From positions 62,783,773 through 62,847,772 of the forward strand of contig OX381707.1 in NCBI GenBank assembly GCA_947462335.1: 64,000 nt of DNA, given 5' to 3'. The stretch comes from Harmothoe impar (taxonomy: Eukaryota > Annelida > Polychaeta > Phyllodocida > Polynoidae). Below, piece by piece: positions 28,421 through 40,066 of the stretch (positions are counted from its first letter, which is position 1; each line of letters starts with the position of its first letter). A program made the translations under genes and the position numbers. The notes under the pieces were generated by a model that was not told the origin of the DNA, did no database searches, and was given only the letters and a program-made list of their open reading frames with translations.

Positions 28421-30050
28421 TAATAGAGTAGAGTGATGTGGGTAGTTAAGCAGAAAGTTTTTTCTACTTATTAACTGGCGTCACCCAGCAAACAGAATAG
28501 TAGTAGTGAGTTAGATAAATGATGAATAATTGCAAAGTATTTGTACAGGGATTCTTTTTTTCATGATTAAATCTCTTACTTTCTGGTTATCACTAGTCGA
28601 AAGAGCGTATATTGCTAGATGCACTAGTTGAACACTGGTTGAATGATCGTGATAATTACATGTTCAACCCCACGACCAGGCAATTAGTTATCATTGAGCC
28701 CATATCGTCCCTCGCTAAATGTCAGTAAGTGTGAGCTCAAAGGGTGCAAATTAAATGTTAACTAATTACTGACCATCAACCAGTTCAAACTTGCCGTGCC
28801 CTTTAAGATGAATTGCAACATTTATCCACCTTTTTTAAATTTGTGTACATTAACAACCCTTATAGTCATTGTACTTGTACAGGATGCGTATGGTTGATTC
28901 ACATCAGTGATAACATAGCCAAAAACTGACTAAAGATAAAGCTTATTCGTAAATGAATTGGGCTCGCTATTAAAAGTGTTACAGACAGTAGCTTGTCAAT
29001 CTTGCGAATGCACGCTAGGGCACATACAAGTAGTCAGTGTTCTTCTATTTGACTAGGTATATTAATAATACACACCTGAATCATTGACAAATACTCACAA
29101 ATATAATGCCTGTCTGCTTTTCACCAAACTTGTGAGAAGCGGTCTCCATGGCCAGTGAAAGGTCAGGCAACCCGATATAGGAGTGGCTCAACCCATGTGG
29201 GAGCATATTACAGCATGCCCTTTAAACGAATGCTCACCTAGCACATTAATCAGCCATATAGGGAAACAGCGACACACTCTTACCACACACCTTGCCACAC
29301 ACCTTGCCACACCCTGCCACACACATTGCCACTGATGGAGCACGATCTACTCAGGTGGGAGAATGTCGGTTCTACATGACATAAAGCATGCAAGCTGCTC
29401 ATCGTGATTATATTTATATTTTGTCCATGAGACCCAGTACTTTGATCTAAGGTTTCATACACGTGTATATCACAAGAAAAAAACACTTAAAGTTGGGGTA
29501 GATCTAAGTAGAGTCGACCTTGAGAAGCGTGAAGAGGTTTATGCTGAAACTCAATATACAATCACGGATTTCCATTCAAGGACGCTGCTAAAAGACAAAG
29601 CGAGGAATAGAGAGATACAATCATCTATAAGGTCTGAATAGCTATGAGACCCAGGACTGTGGAGGGATGACATTTTACATTTCTCATTGAAAGTACATTG
29701 CGAACGCGCTTGTAAAGAAAGTGTATTCATTTGCTTTCAAATGAACTTAAGAGTCTCCCTGTTGGCGCCAATAAAAGCACTTTGCTACATCCCTTTCAGA
29801 TCTAAGTCACAATAATCAGACTGCAGAGATAAAACATAGACTACAGGAGCGCTTAACACATATATGATAGAACAGAATCTGATGATAATGTTTCAACAGG
29901 GAATAACAAACTGCAGTCTTGTCAATAATAGGAATTCAGAAGATTATTGTAGCAGAATGTCACTCAGGACTCCATTCCATGTTCAGTGACACAATCTGCG
30001 ACAAAGGCCCTTAGTGCAGAGTGCTCTCTTTGCTTTTTATGTGACATATA
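28421..30050. other. Non-coding stretch with repeat traces
   Basis: Contains the partner repeat at 29135-29240 and a short tandem repeat at about 29281-29332 (units CCACACACCTTG). No gene is recognisable. Confidence 0.45.
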
Positions 30051-30400
30051 TTAACCCTTTACGGGCCGCTGCTGCCTCTGGGCAGCATCTAAAATACCCT
30101 TGAAAAACCGCTGCTGCCATAGGACAGCAAAATTTCTACCTTAGGGCAGCAATACCACTACATTACAGCTCCTGCTATGAAACAAAGAATAATAATTTTT
30201 GAATGAATCCAAAAATATTTAACATGAATATTACTTCCCCTTGTCAAAAAAGTGTAAATTCTGTCTCCAATACAACTTATTTTACTCCTTAGCCACTTTC
30301 CCAGGAAGCACATACTTGCAAAATTGCATATTTCCATGGCATAGGGCCGGTGGTTAAGTCCCAAATGACATTTTTCAGGGCCAGCAGTGAAAGGGAGTAA
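30051..30400. mobile_element. TTAA-bounded MITE with CTGCTGCC interior
   Basis: Begins TTAACCCTTTACGGGCCGC and ends GTGAAAGGGAGTAA, an eroded inverted terminus. The left part carries repeated GCTGCTGCC and GGGCAGCA motifs. It resembles the better-preserved elements at 53562 and 54323. TTAA flanks with CCC-starting ends are known for piggyBac-type elements; assignment is inference. Confidence 0.5.
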
Positions 30401-30767
30401 CATATCAGTGCATGAACGTGCAAAGAAGTAATCGCTTAAATTACCCTAAGCGACTTGCAATCACCATCTGCTCACTTTCGCATTTTCCTTTTCCCAACAT
30501 AATTTATTCTGATAATTCGTCATATATTCTCCTTACTTCAGTGTTTCGTGTGCGATATTTCCTTCTGCTGTTGTGTTCCATTTCCTTAAGTCTTTAGGGA
30601 GTGGTCTACATTAGTTTCCTTATTCATGTTTCAGGGAGTCGTGCACATCAGTTTATAAATTGAATGCTTTCTGACAGTATCTTGTCACTATGATGAAGAG
30701 AAGTGGGTGTGAAATAAACTTTTCACAGAAACCATGTAGCAAAGTATATGCATTAAACACCCAGTTA
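30401..30767. other. Non-coding stretch, nothing recognised
   Basis: AT-rich, no gene. The segment TTTTCCCAACAT is also present near 22187 but is too short to interpret. Confidence 0.45.
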
Positions 30768-31262
30768 AGGTGGGTCGCTACCCTTTGATCAAAGTTAACA
30801 GAATGTCTCTATTTTTTTCTGTAGACAGTCTGAATCATATAGAATCGGAAAATGGAAAGAATAATGGGGGGTCCCGACCTACTTTTTTAGATACAGAATT
30901 TTGAAAAATTAAAGTATTTTAATTTTTCTTTAAAAATGAGAAAAACATGTGAACACTTCATTATTGTTTTTTTATATCAACCATTATGCACAGAAATGTA
31001 AAACTTCAGATTTGAAACGCCTATATGTTCCACTTTACTGTAAAAATAATTTTACAGTTGTATGCCATTGCATTCTGGGTAAAAATATGATGTTTCAGGA
31101 AAGAATAGGAATAAATTGCTATTATTTTGTAGCCTTTTTGGCTAAAAATAGTATTCAGAATTAACAGAATTTTTTTAATTCTCTCAGAAAATAGTTCAGA
31201 TTATTTGCTAACATATGAAAGTGATTTTGATAGGGGGTCACAGGCATATTTTTAGTTTTTTT
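30768..31262 (+). repeat. Dispersed AT-rich repeat
   Basis: Starts TTAAGGTGGGTCGCTACCCT and ends with TTTTGATAGGGGGTCACAGGC. Both end segments recur near 6120-6165 and, inverted, at 6399-6420. The AT-rich interior has no gene. Probably a diverged non-autonomous transposon. Confidence 0.45.
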
Positions 31263-32184
31263 GGCCTTTGACCAGTACTGGCTTGGTTGCAATCTTAAAA
31301 ACAAATGTGTGATAGTATCCTGCTTAAGCCTCTATCATATTGACATTTAATATGGGGAACTTACAGGAGCATCTTGTGCTGGAAGAGTCTCAGAGGGACG
31401 TCGACCCTTCATCTCTGTGCAACATAAAATCTTCTATCCTGCAAAGGCTGATTCCTTCTGTGAAGATTCTCAGCTAGGAGGTGAACTGTAATGAATTGAG
31501 AGAATATCTACTCAGATACCTCTATGATCATGATAACACAACATCCCCTCTATTGGTGCCCTTGGAGGACACACTATCAGCTAGTCAACACTATAAAGGT
31601 CAGGAACCCATAGCCAGACAGAAACAGCTACTGACAACATGATGGTTTTTTATAATGGGATATCACTTGAGAGGTAGATTTTGTGACGTTGAAGACAACA
31701 TAGATATAAGCCTACAAGTACTCCGCAGTCTGTCTTCACTACCCACATGCATTACTTTCATCAATGAATACAGTTTAACTTTCCATTTTCCCACTTTGCC
31801 CTTTGGAACAATCGAAAACACAGAAAACCACACATTCAACCATGAAGGAAATGTTACAATGTTACAATATATGTCTAAGTTGGTTGAATGGCCTCTTGCT
31901 TCTTGCACCCATTTGCATCCATTTGAAACTATAGCTATGCAATCCCATACTGTTTGTAGTTTTATTAATCACTGTGTGACGCTTATGGGAGCAGCATTAG
32001 AAGTTCACTATTGTGTTGCTGCCCTGATTGTATGTCCGATATTAAGGTAGATTCACCATAGGACAAGCACACCCCTTGGGCCAGCCAGATTAGATGATAT
32101 TTACATACATTGGATGATACCCCTTCATTTTGTGAAGCGAAAAGTCGGAAAAAACTGTAAAAATAAAGATATTCCTTGCCAATC
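31263..32184. other. Non-coding stretch; one unassigned open frame
   Basis: The plus-strand open frame at 31655-32050 (131 residues) shows no recognisable domain, no repeat and no convincing start context. I treat it as chance. Confidence 0.4.
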
Positions 32185-32766
32185 CGAATAGTCAAAACTC
32201 ATCTTAGCCAATGTATATTTCTCTATTTCAATCTCTAGAGATTGGAAACACAGTAGAAAAGAAAGAGAAAAATGTAGTGCACTATATAAAGACATAATAC
32301 TACAGAAATGTATGTTTTATATAGTGAATATTATAGAAATAAAACCATGGTCATTATGATAAATCGTACAGAAGGTGCCATGACACATTGTCCTGTCGTA
32401 TTATAACTTGCCATGAAAAAAAAACCCTTTCAGAACTGCCATCTAGTAGCATTTTTTTTCCTGTTCCGGTTGATCAACTTTAATTATGCAAAAAAACATC
32501 CCATAATTCCATTATTAGTTGTACGACTAGGTGGGAACCCCTGACCTCTCACCCAATATGACATCATATCTCCGGGAAACACCCCAATATTCAAATAAAT
32601 ATTCAAATACATAAATATTTCTCACTTTATACGACAGGGGGATATACAATTTAAATTATACTTTACAACTGCATATGTTCCTAATCTTAACTCAATTTAC
32701 TTCTGCCTATTGTTCAACCAGATACTACTATGCAAGAGAGTAGTATAAACTTATGAATCGAGGCCC
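32185..32766 (+). mobile_element. Non-autonomous DNA element, copy B (left-truncated)
   Basis: Matches the right part of copy A at 27725-28388 in the same orientation, ending TTATGAATCGAGGCCCAG. The left end equivalent to 27456-27725 is missing. Divergence is greater than between recent copies, so it is old. Confidence 0.65.
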
Positions 32767-34599
32767 AGAGTCGTACACCAACTTCACCATAAATCGGACA
32801 TCAATTTCTCGGCAAAACGTAGTCATTATAATAAGGTAGAGATATAGCATGGGTGATCGTAATATTGGAAAATGGAAAAAACATTTTGAATGGAAAAGTC
32901 GGCTAAAACAATATCCATTTTAATAATCGCCCCCTATGGCTGGCTTATACAGACGACTGGTACTTCTCAGTGGTTTCTATAAGGCTTTTATCAACCCAAT
33001 GTATGTGAAGTGCTCAATGCCACTTAAAGGTTTGAAAAGCAATTACAAATTTAAAATGGGTGAACATTGAGAAAATAAATTAGTGTTTCCACATGTGTCT
33101 TGATATTGATATTGAACGAAGCAGAAATGCACAGATATATCGTCAGGTTAACAAGGGTCATACTCACACTGCAAACAAACGTCCGAAAGTGGTCAATCTA
33201 CCCTACGATATGCTATTGAGGCTCATGTTGAGAGGCTCTGATAAACGCCAACAAGCTACTTACTGGGGCCTGAGGCATTTCTACGTAGTTCATACCACAG
33301 CCCAGAGGTGGTGTGGCATGTTCTATATACAACTGTAGCTTCACATGATCTTTGGGTATCGTTGTTCATGGATAGGATTTGGCTCAGCTTAAACAGCTAC
33401 ATGCAAAGTTGTTTTCATCAATTAGCCAAGAAATACCGCATTCAATAGAGGGTCCAACAAAACATAATTCAGAAACCTGTTCAGATATAGGTAGTCACAA
33501 AATACAAACAAGATGTTTGTGCATGGCATTATCACTCTTATACTTATCTTGACTTCTTGGCCCTTTCCTTTGCTTAGTAAATTAAACATAGGTGGCCTTG
33601 ATATCATGAATTTAGATTGGTCTTTATCCTTATCCTGTGGGACACTAGAGGGCCCTAGTGTCAGAAGTGTAGCCCTCTAGTGCCTGAAGAAGGAACTCTC
33701 TCTTTGTACAGTCACCTGAGAGATCCAGAGATGAGGGGGTACTACGGACTGTCAGACCTTTACCTTATCCCTTGCAGCTACTGAATAGTTCTGGGAGAAG
33801 CCACTAGTTGGAGCATGTGGTTGCAATGAAGTCGCCCAATACCACCCAACAACAACATCACACATGTCAGATCAGGAATAGCTATCGGCGAGTAGGACAA
33901 ATGAACTATAGGTCTCATGCAATGGCGCGAACCTATCTCAATCTCCAAGCGCCATCTTGGTGGTTGGGTGGGTAATGGTCTCAGTGAAGGAAATGCTTTT
34001 ACTATCTACTTTGATACAGCAGAAAACGCAATAACAGCTACCAGGACATTAACAACTTCTGAAAATCACCCTTGACCTAAAAGATACATCTTTCCTACAA
34101 AACATTTCCAACCAAAATTAGCTACCGACAACGGAAAATCACTGGTCTTGATTCCAGTTTTAATTTGCATTTTCACTGATTCACAATGTAGCCTTTGAAA
34201 AAAATGTAAACTCACTGAGAATCCCTTTCCTATTATTTAATGGAGTTTGGCAGACATTCAGCAGCATGTGTACAAGTTTTCATAATATTGGCATCATTTC
34301 CAACTTAATGATAGACCATTAAGCACTCCTGCATTATTCATTTCTGACCATAATTGTATGCAACTCTCAGATTTCTGCGGATTTCCCTCACTGAGACCTA
34401 ATAGAAGAAGGGTGCATCACTAAAAGTCCCCCCTCTTCTTTGCGCATAGCATTTTAGCAAAAATACATACATTTGAGCAGTTTGAACGTGACATGCTTGT
34501 TACTATGCATAATAAAAACTGTAGCCTGGATCCAGAACACAATATTATATTCATAAAGGAGATAGAGCCACCTTTAGAAAGTCCCCTGTTCACCGTAGA
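32767..34599. other. Non-coding stretch, nothing recognised
   Basis: No gene. A short palindromic segment around 33640-33690 (GAGGGCCCTAGTGTC, then GCCCTCTAGTGCC) is visible. The open frame at 33093-33338 has no recognisable domain. Confidence 0.45.
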
Positions 34600-34876
34600 T
34601 CTGGATGAAACTTGGCTCTAGCTTGTTTCTGTGCTTTTGCCGGGTTTTGGACATATTTTATTGATCGAAGCGTGTCAAGTTCTCCAGGAGGATTGAGTGG
34701 TCGACCATGTCAAAAGCCTTCGTCAGACCGAGGGATACCATGGCCGACCAATGACACTTGTTCCAAAGTGTGTTTAACTCAAATACCAAACCATCCACGG
34801 CGTCACCTGTTGAGTGGCTTGGCATGAAACCTTCCATCTCTATACTGAATCTGGGACTAGCTGGCGAGGCCGACAA
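34600..34876 (-). pseudogene. LINE reverse transcriptase fragment
   Basis: On the minus strand the translation carries the middle of a non-LTR reverse transcriptase: HSTGDAVDGLVFELN, then VSLGLTKAFDMVDHSILL. The second segment matches the conserved block around the first catalytic aspartate (family form D-x-SKAFD-x-VDH); here the leading residue of that block is replaced, so the fragment is not functional. The finger/palm remainder, the YADD box and the endonuclease are absent and a stop follows shortly after. It is a dead piece of a CR1/L2/Rex-type retrotransposon. The clade cannot be fixed from so short a piece. Confidence 0.75.
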
Positions 34877-34879
34877 AGG

Positions 34880-37369
34880 GCTTCCTTAATGTGCTCACAG
34901 CTGGACTAGATACCCAATGTTTTTGACAAATTAGCAGGGCTATAAACTGTTGGGAGGGGTTGGTGCTATCTTTAAGGAATCCTACTGTGGGTTATAAAAC
35001 TAGTGGTAAATATGGTAACCAGTAGGATGCAAAGTTTATTGATAATGCCTGCAAATGACACTCAGGGTAGGTGTTGTCTACATTTTAATTGATATTATCA
35101 AGGTAGACCATAATGACGTCACAGTTGGGGTCCTCGCCAGCAGGTCCCAGATTCAGTATATCTCGAGATGGACTAACAGTAGTCGGTAATGATACCATCC
35201 TGGTGAACATATAGTTATATGAGAAAATCATCAGCGCTGAAATTCAAGAAGAGTTGTCCATTGTATACCCTTAGCCATTTTCATATTGTTTTCCCATTCC
35301 AACAGATATGTCCAATATGTCCAATATGGCGTATATATATATATAGGTTGTATTTCTAGTGTCCATAAGAACCATATCCCAAGTCAAGATTACACTTATA
35401 AAAGAATGGTTCGTTTAGAGTAGAAATTTCGCAGAATAATGAGTTACATTTTCCTGCTTCAGTCAGTAACACATGTACTAATAAAACATATAACTTCTAA
35501 TGCTACCTTTTTCTATACAGAACCGCAGGGCACATAGGGAGACTAACTGCAACAGATTGATGCCATAATTATGCACCTCTTAAGCTTCTCCACATATGCC
35601 TAGAGCCGTCCATGCTTAAATAGCTTTCCTTCACGAGGCTGACAGGGATGGCAGTCAAATTAAGCAGCTTGAGTGATAGCATCTGTACATATAAGATTAA
35701 TTCCGGGAATGTGTTAACTGTTCCCTGTCTTATCATACCTATACATATAGGCCTATCTAGGTAGGCTGTTACGCGTGGGTGTCTGTAGAATAGCAGGTTA
35801 ATTTGACCACTTCAATCCGTGTCTTAGTCTGGATATCCCAGTGTATGGAGCGTCATCACTATATTTAAATAGCAATACATCTTCTCTACACCTATTGAAT
35901 ATACTACACATTTTGTATCAATATTACCTGTTAAAGGTTGTGTTATATAATGCATCTAAAGTACATGTGATAGACATCTTAGAAACACTTTTCGAATTTT
36001 GCATGAATAAAGATACTACATAATGTATTTGGGACCTTACTTAGGCCAGTCTAAACCATGGTTTCCATCATTGTGCAGGTTGGGAGACCAGACTCTCCGT
36101 GTGTAGTATTCCTATGTTAGTGTCCCTGTGACCACAATAACCAGATGCATGATGTCGGTACCCGGCGGTCGGCACTTGCCCCATCTGGTTACTTCATAAG
36201 CTGGTCTATATGCCTGGAGGTGCTGTGCCTAATATATGTCGCCTTTCCTGATTATAATGCTGCCATAGGTGATTGCCGAATTGGTTGCAATTAGTGCATA
36301 TATGTAATATATGATATGTTTCCTTGTATTGCCATGAGGGGAAACCATAATTTCCCTTCCCGAGTTCTATTAACCAATAGCAAATCAATCTTGTGGCAGA
36401 TATATTTCCTGACAAAATAACATGTATTTACATAATTATATATTCTACAAATGACTGCCTGGAGGTAAGGCATTTTATGTCGACAGCTGTAATTTAGGGC
36501 AATTTTAGTGTTCTACTACGCGTAGAGTTGTTTTTTATGATTTCACGACTGTGTCAGTAACCGTAATATGCCTTTCCCGTTCCGTGTGCCCTGTTATACC
36601 GGTATTATGCAGGGTTCAATGCAACAAAATTATAAGGATCAATAATATTGTACAGAACTATGTGATTATACATGGGTACCCTATTTTTTAACCATGTTGC
36701 CGCGTCGAATTTTAGAACAGTCCATGGCGTAAACGATGCTAACATTGTGATATACTCATTACACTGTCTCTCATCATTATTAATGAATTGATACAGAACA
36801 TGTATTAATTTTTTTTAAAGAAGGAAATGAATGGATTGTTGAATGTATATTTATATTACCTGGGTGAACCATATTGCTGCTTTTGTACATGTACATATGG
36901 TCGTGCAGCACATGAATATGAATACTGCTGATATAATATACAGATACCAATCATATGCTGAGTGCATTGTGCCGTTGCTCTATATATATGATGGCCGGAC
37001 CTTTTCAGTCCTGATAATTCATGTTCTCCATTTACTTCTTACTTTGTATACGATTGTTGCTGTTGTGAAGAGAACTGTGAAGCTTCTGTATCCGCGTATC
37101 TTGTAATGCGTACTGCATACTGCGCTTATTTATAACTGTGATTGGTAATATGATTCGTTATTTATTTACTGATATAGGCTTCATGCTTTCCCCAGTGTTA
37201 TTAGCTATTTTTGTAATACACAATTTGTTGTTGAACGTATGCTAATGAAAATTGTTCAAATCAAACTTTTAAACATCAGAATACGGGCCAATTCTTCCAT
37301 TTATACTGATAATTGGGTAGGCGACAGGCCTGTACGTTAAACCCGCAGTTCTTACTGCACGTGCAGTAA
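34880..37369. other. Non-coding stretch, nothing recognised
   Basis: AT-rich, no recognisable gene or repeat. Open frames at 35841-36023, 36206-36473 and 36843-37106 look like chance. Confidence 0.5.
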
Positions 37370-37428
37370 CAGTCAGAGCGCAGTCGGGACAGGTACTCAG
37401 CCGTATATATAGGGGCGCTGGGCCTTTA
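37370..37428 (+). repeat. Short dispersed repeat with TATA-like core, copy 2
   Basis: Matches 26-84: GCGCAGTCGGGACAGGTACTC, then a TATATATAGGGGCGCTGGG run and CCTTTAAA. See copy 1. Confidence 0.6.
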
Positions 37429-38271
37429 AATGGACTCCAGATGAGGTACTAGTCATGTGGGCATTGTGTATCCATGGACGTGAAGGCGCCACTCAGTACC
37501 GCCCCCTTGAGATATAGGCGGGAACTAAGGTTATCTCAGTCTTGTCCCGAATATGCCATAAAGAGTACAAAGAAACACAATTACAGTACAAAAAAGCTCT
37601 TCTAAATACCATGTTATAACAAGAGATCCTAAATCTACATACACATGAAAAGAAATGCATGTCTCATACGGTACTCTCTGTGTGTTAAACTCCAAATAGG
37701 ATGGTGTATCCATATACTCCATGGCCTACAGGTTTATTAACTTTCTTAATTATTAGACAGGTAGGGTATAAAACAGTTACATTAATTCAATCAGTGGATC
37801 TCCTATACTAGCAAATGACGGGGACGTTCATTTGTTATTTTTATTCACATCTCCAAAAGAATTAATCGGAGACCGGTTTTCATGAAATAATGTCATTGAC
37901 TTGTCCAATCTGACAGATGATACCATGGCTATCCGGCTTGGCCGTTCACAACCTGGCTGACAACAGTGATTTCGACCCATGTCAATCTGGGATCCTCGGG
38001 TTGCCATGTTTGTCAAAAAACTGACATCATGAAACAATTATTTTTGGATCTAACACAAAAATAGCTAGTAATTGCAGATTGAAATTCCGTATGAACCATA
38101 TTTTTGTCTATGCCGGCGAATCTTTATTTTGACATGATATGGACAGAATAGCTGTTCAGATAGAAATAAAGGCATTTGTAATATGATTCCTAAAAGTGTT
38201 GATGGTGCATCCTTTCCCCTGTTCACAGATTGTAGCAGCTCAGTGCCGTCAGGCCGTTCTCTATTACACTT
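37429..38271. other. Non-coding stretch, nothing recognised
   Basis: No gene or clear repeat. Confidence 0.5.
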
Positions 38272-38437
38272 AACAAAAATACGTTATTCTCGTCAAAGTA
38301 ACGTTTTAAACGTTTTACAACGTTCATGCCATAATGAAAAGCTCAATTCGTACTGCAACCTCCCAACTAACAAAAAAACGTTATTTCAAGTCAAAATAGT
38401 GTTTTAAACGTTTTATGACGTTTTGCCATAATAAGGA
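38272..38437 (+). repeat. Two diverged tandem units with AACGTTTTA motifs
   Basis: Units starting near 38272 and 38369 (period about 97 bp) share AACAAAAA, ACGTTATT, TTTTAAACGTTTTA and GCCATAAT. More AACGTTATA motifs follow to 38475. Similar AACGTT-rich arms occur in the foldback cluster at 41330-42225, so this may be an arm of a related element. Confidence 0.55.
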
Positions 38438-38691
38438 GCCATATTTAAACGTTATATTACGTTATATAACGTTTTTTGTTTGTGGGCTGTTATCATCAGA
38501 GGGGCACAGGCATATAGGGACGGTGAAACGTACTACACTGATCTAAAGTCCATTTGATGATAAAGTAAAACAACCCTTGGATTTGCAATTGGTATCAGCC
38601 TACTCTAAAAACACGATCAGTATATCAACGGAATACAGATGTAAAGGTGACTAGTGCGTATGTTCCCTTCCAGATGGCAGCACAGAGGGAC

Positions 38692-38978
38692 TACACCATA
38701 GCAAGAGGCTAGTGGCCATTAGACCTGGCGGCTCCAGCTATACATAACTATATATACTATGCAAACGGTTATAACCAATATTGTATTCTTCAAGATCTAT
38801 TATAACTACAATAAACAAACAACCCTAATGATACAGTCCTTAGCAGTACATCGATTATGTATTGTGTCTTGTAGTTATAATGGATCTTGAAGGATATAAT
38901 CTTGATTACAACCTGTTATATAGTATATATACTTGGAGCCGCCAGGTCCGATGGCTAACAGCATATTGCTACACCATA
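38692..38978. mobile_element. MITE with 9-bp target duplication (Mutator-like)
   Basis: TACACCATA occurs at 38692-38700 and 38970-38978. Between them lies a 269-bp element whose two halves are long inverted repeats: left GACCTGGCGGCTCCA, ACTATATATACTAT and CAAGATC...ATTATAACTACAA; right their near-complements, ending GGAGCCGCCAGGTCC. A 9-bp duplication with long inverted termini is the known signature of Mutator-type elements; that assignment is inference. No coding content. Confidence 0.75.
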
Positions 38979-40066
38979 CCCACTGATCATAGTTTATGGG
39001 ACCCATAGCTCTCTCAGAGAAGCGATGCAGTCTGTAAAGTCGATAAAGCCACAGCCCTTAGTCATGTTGAGTCTTCAATCTTTATGATATATTTTATATT
39101 TTAGGTTTGAATCCCAGCTGGGGTGACTAAAATTGACCTCCATCGATTATTAGCTGAAACTCGAAATAATATATATGACCAGCGATGTGAAAAGGGGTAT
39201 TAAAGGGGGAATCATGATTTGAAGTTTGTGTCAACATCTTTAAAATGATATATCATAACTCCTAGTCTCACGGAAATAATTGTTTCGAAGGTGAGCTGTT
39301 ATTTTCAACTCAAAAAGAATAAGCAATAGATGCACTGTATCCCATAATGAATACGAAAGACGGGGAAAATCAGATTTGGTAAAAGAATTGTCTTTTAGGA
39401 AGTCGTGACTTGCTAGGGGTACCAGGCTGTAATCGGATCCCGAGAATTACCCAAAAATATCGGCTAGTTGAGTCTCAGCCTATGTCTGAAACATGTCAAC
39501 ATGTTATTGTCGAAAACACCAATGGCAACATGTTTTAAGGCTTCCCCGTCTGTCTTTTGTGTGCTAATGGACGTAAAGTAAAGGCACCCACAGGCAGACA
39601 GACCCTATTTCCGGACAGTCACACCCTTCAATCATGCGACAATAGTGGTACTAATTACATAATAATTGGACATGCGACCATACCTGATGAATGTCCTACA
39701 TGCTATTTTGCCAACACCCAAGACAGTGGAAAGTAGCACATAATAAAAGATAATTAAATTCCATTCTAATATTGGTATATACCAATCCAACTCTACAACC
39801 CATGTTCATTAGCAGTCATGCTAAGCACACGGACATGGTTTACTGGGTTATATTAGCGGCAAAATGTGATAAATATACATTACACTAGCAGATATGGTTT
39901 CCAATAGATCTCTCCCTTTATAGCATTATACCATGTATGGAATTAGATACGTTTTACACGTGTGGGTGCCTAATTCCGAAACCCTTGAGCACAGACTATA
40001 TATGTATGTGTGGTCATGCAGATGTGGCCTATTTAGACACTACTACATGTACTTCATACACAACCT
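38979..40066. other. Non-coding stretch containing an R1 fragment
   Basis: Holds the R1 fragment at 39165-39400; otherwise no gene or repeat is recognisable. Confidence 0.5.
39165..39400 (-). repeat. Interspersed repeat family R1, copy 2 (partial)
   Basis: On the plus strand it shares GTGAAAAGGGG, AAGTTTGTGTCAACATC, TGTATCCCATAATGA and AAAATCAGATTT with the copy at 10290-11045, in the same order and orientation. Only one end of the family is present. Confidence 0.5.

Noticed and set aside
29280..29340. Regular short repeats that could suggest a CRISPR-like array
   Set aside because: Plain tandem CCACACACCTTG units with no spacers; the window is eukaryotic. No CRISPR arrays were seen anywhere.
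31655..32050. 131-residue plus-strand frame
   Set aside because: No recognisable motif, no promoter or splice context; chance length in this composition is plausible.
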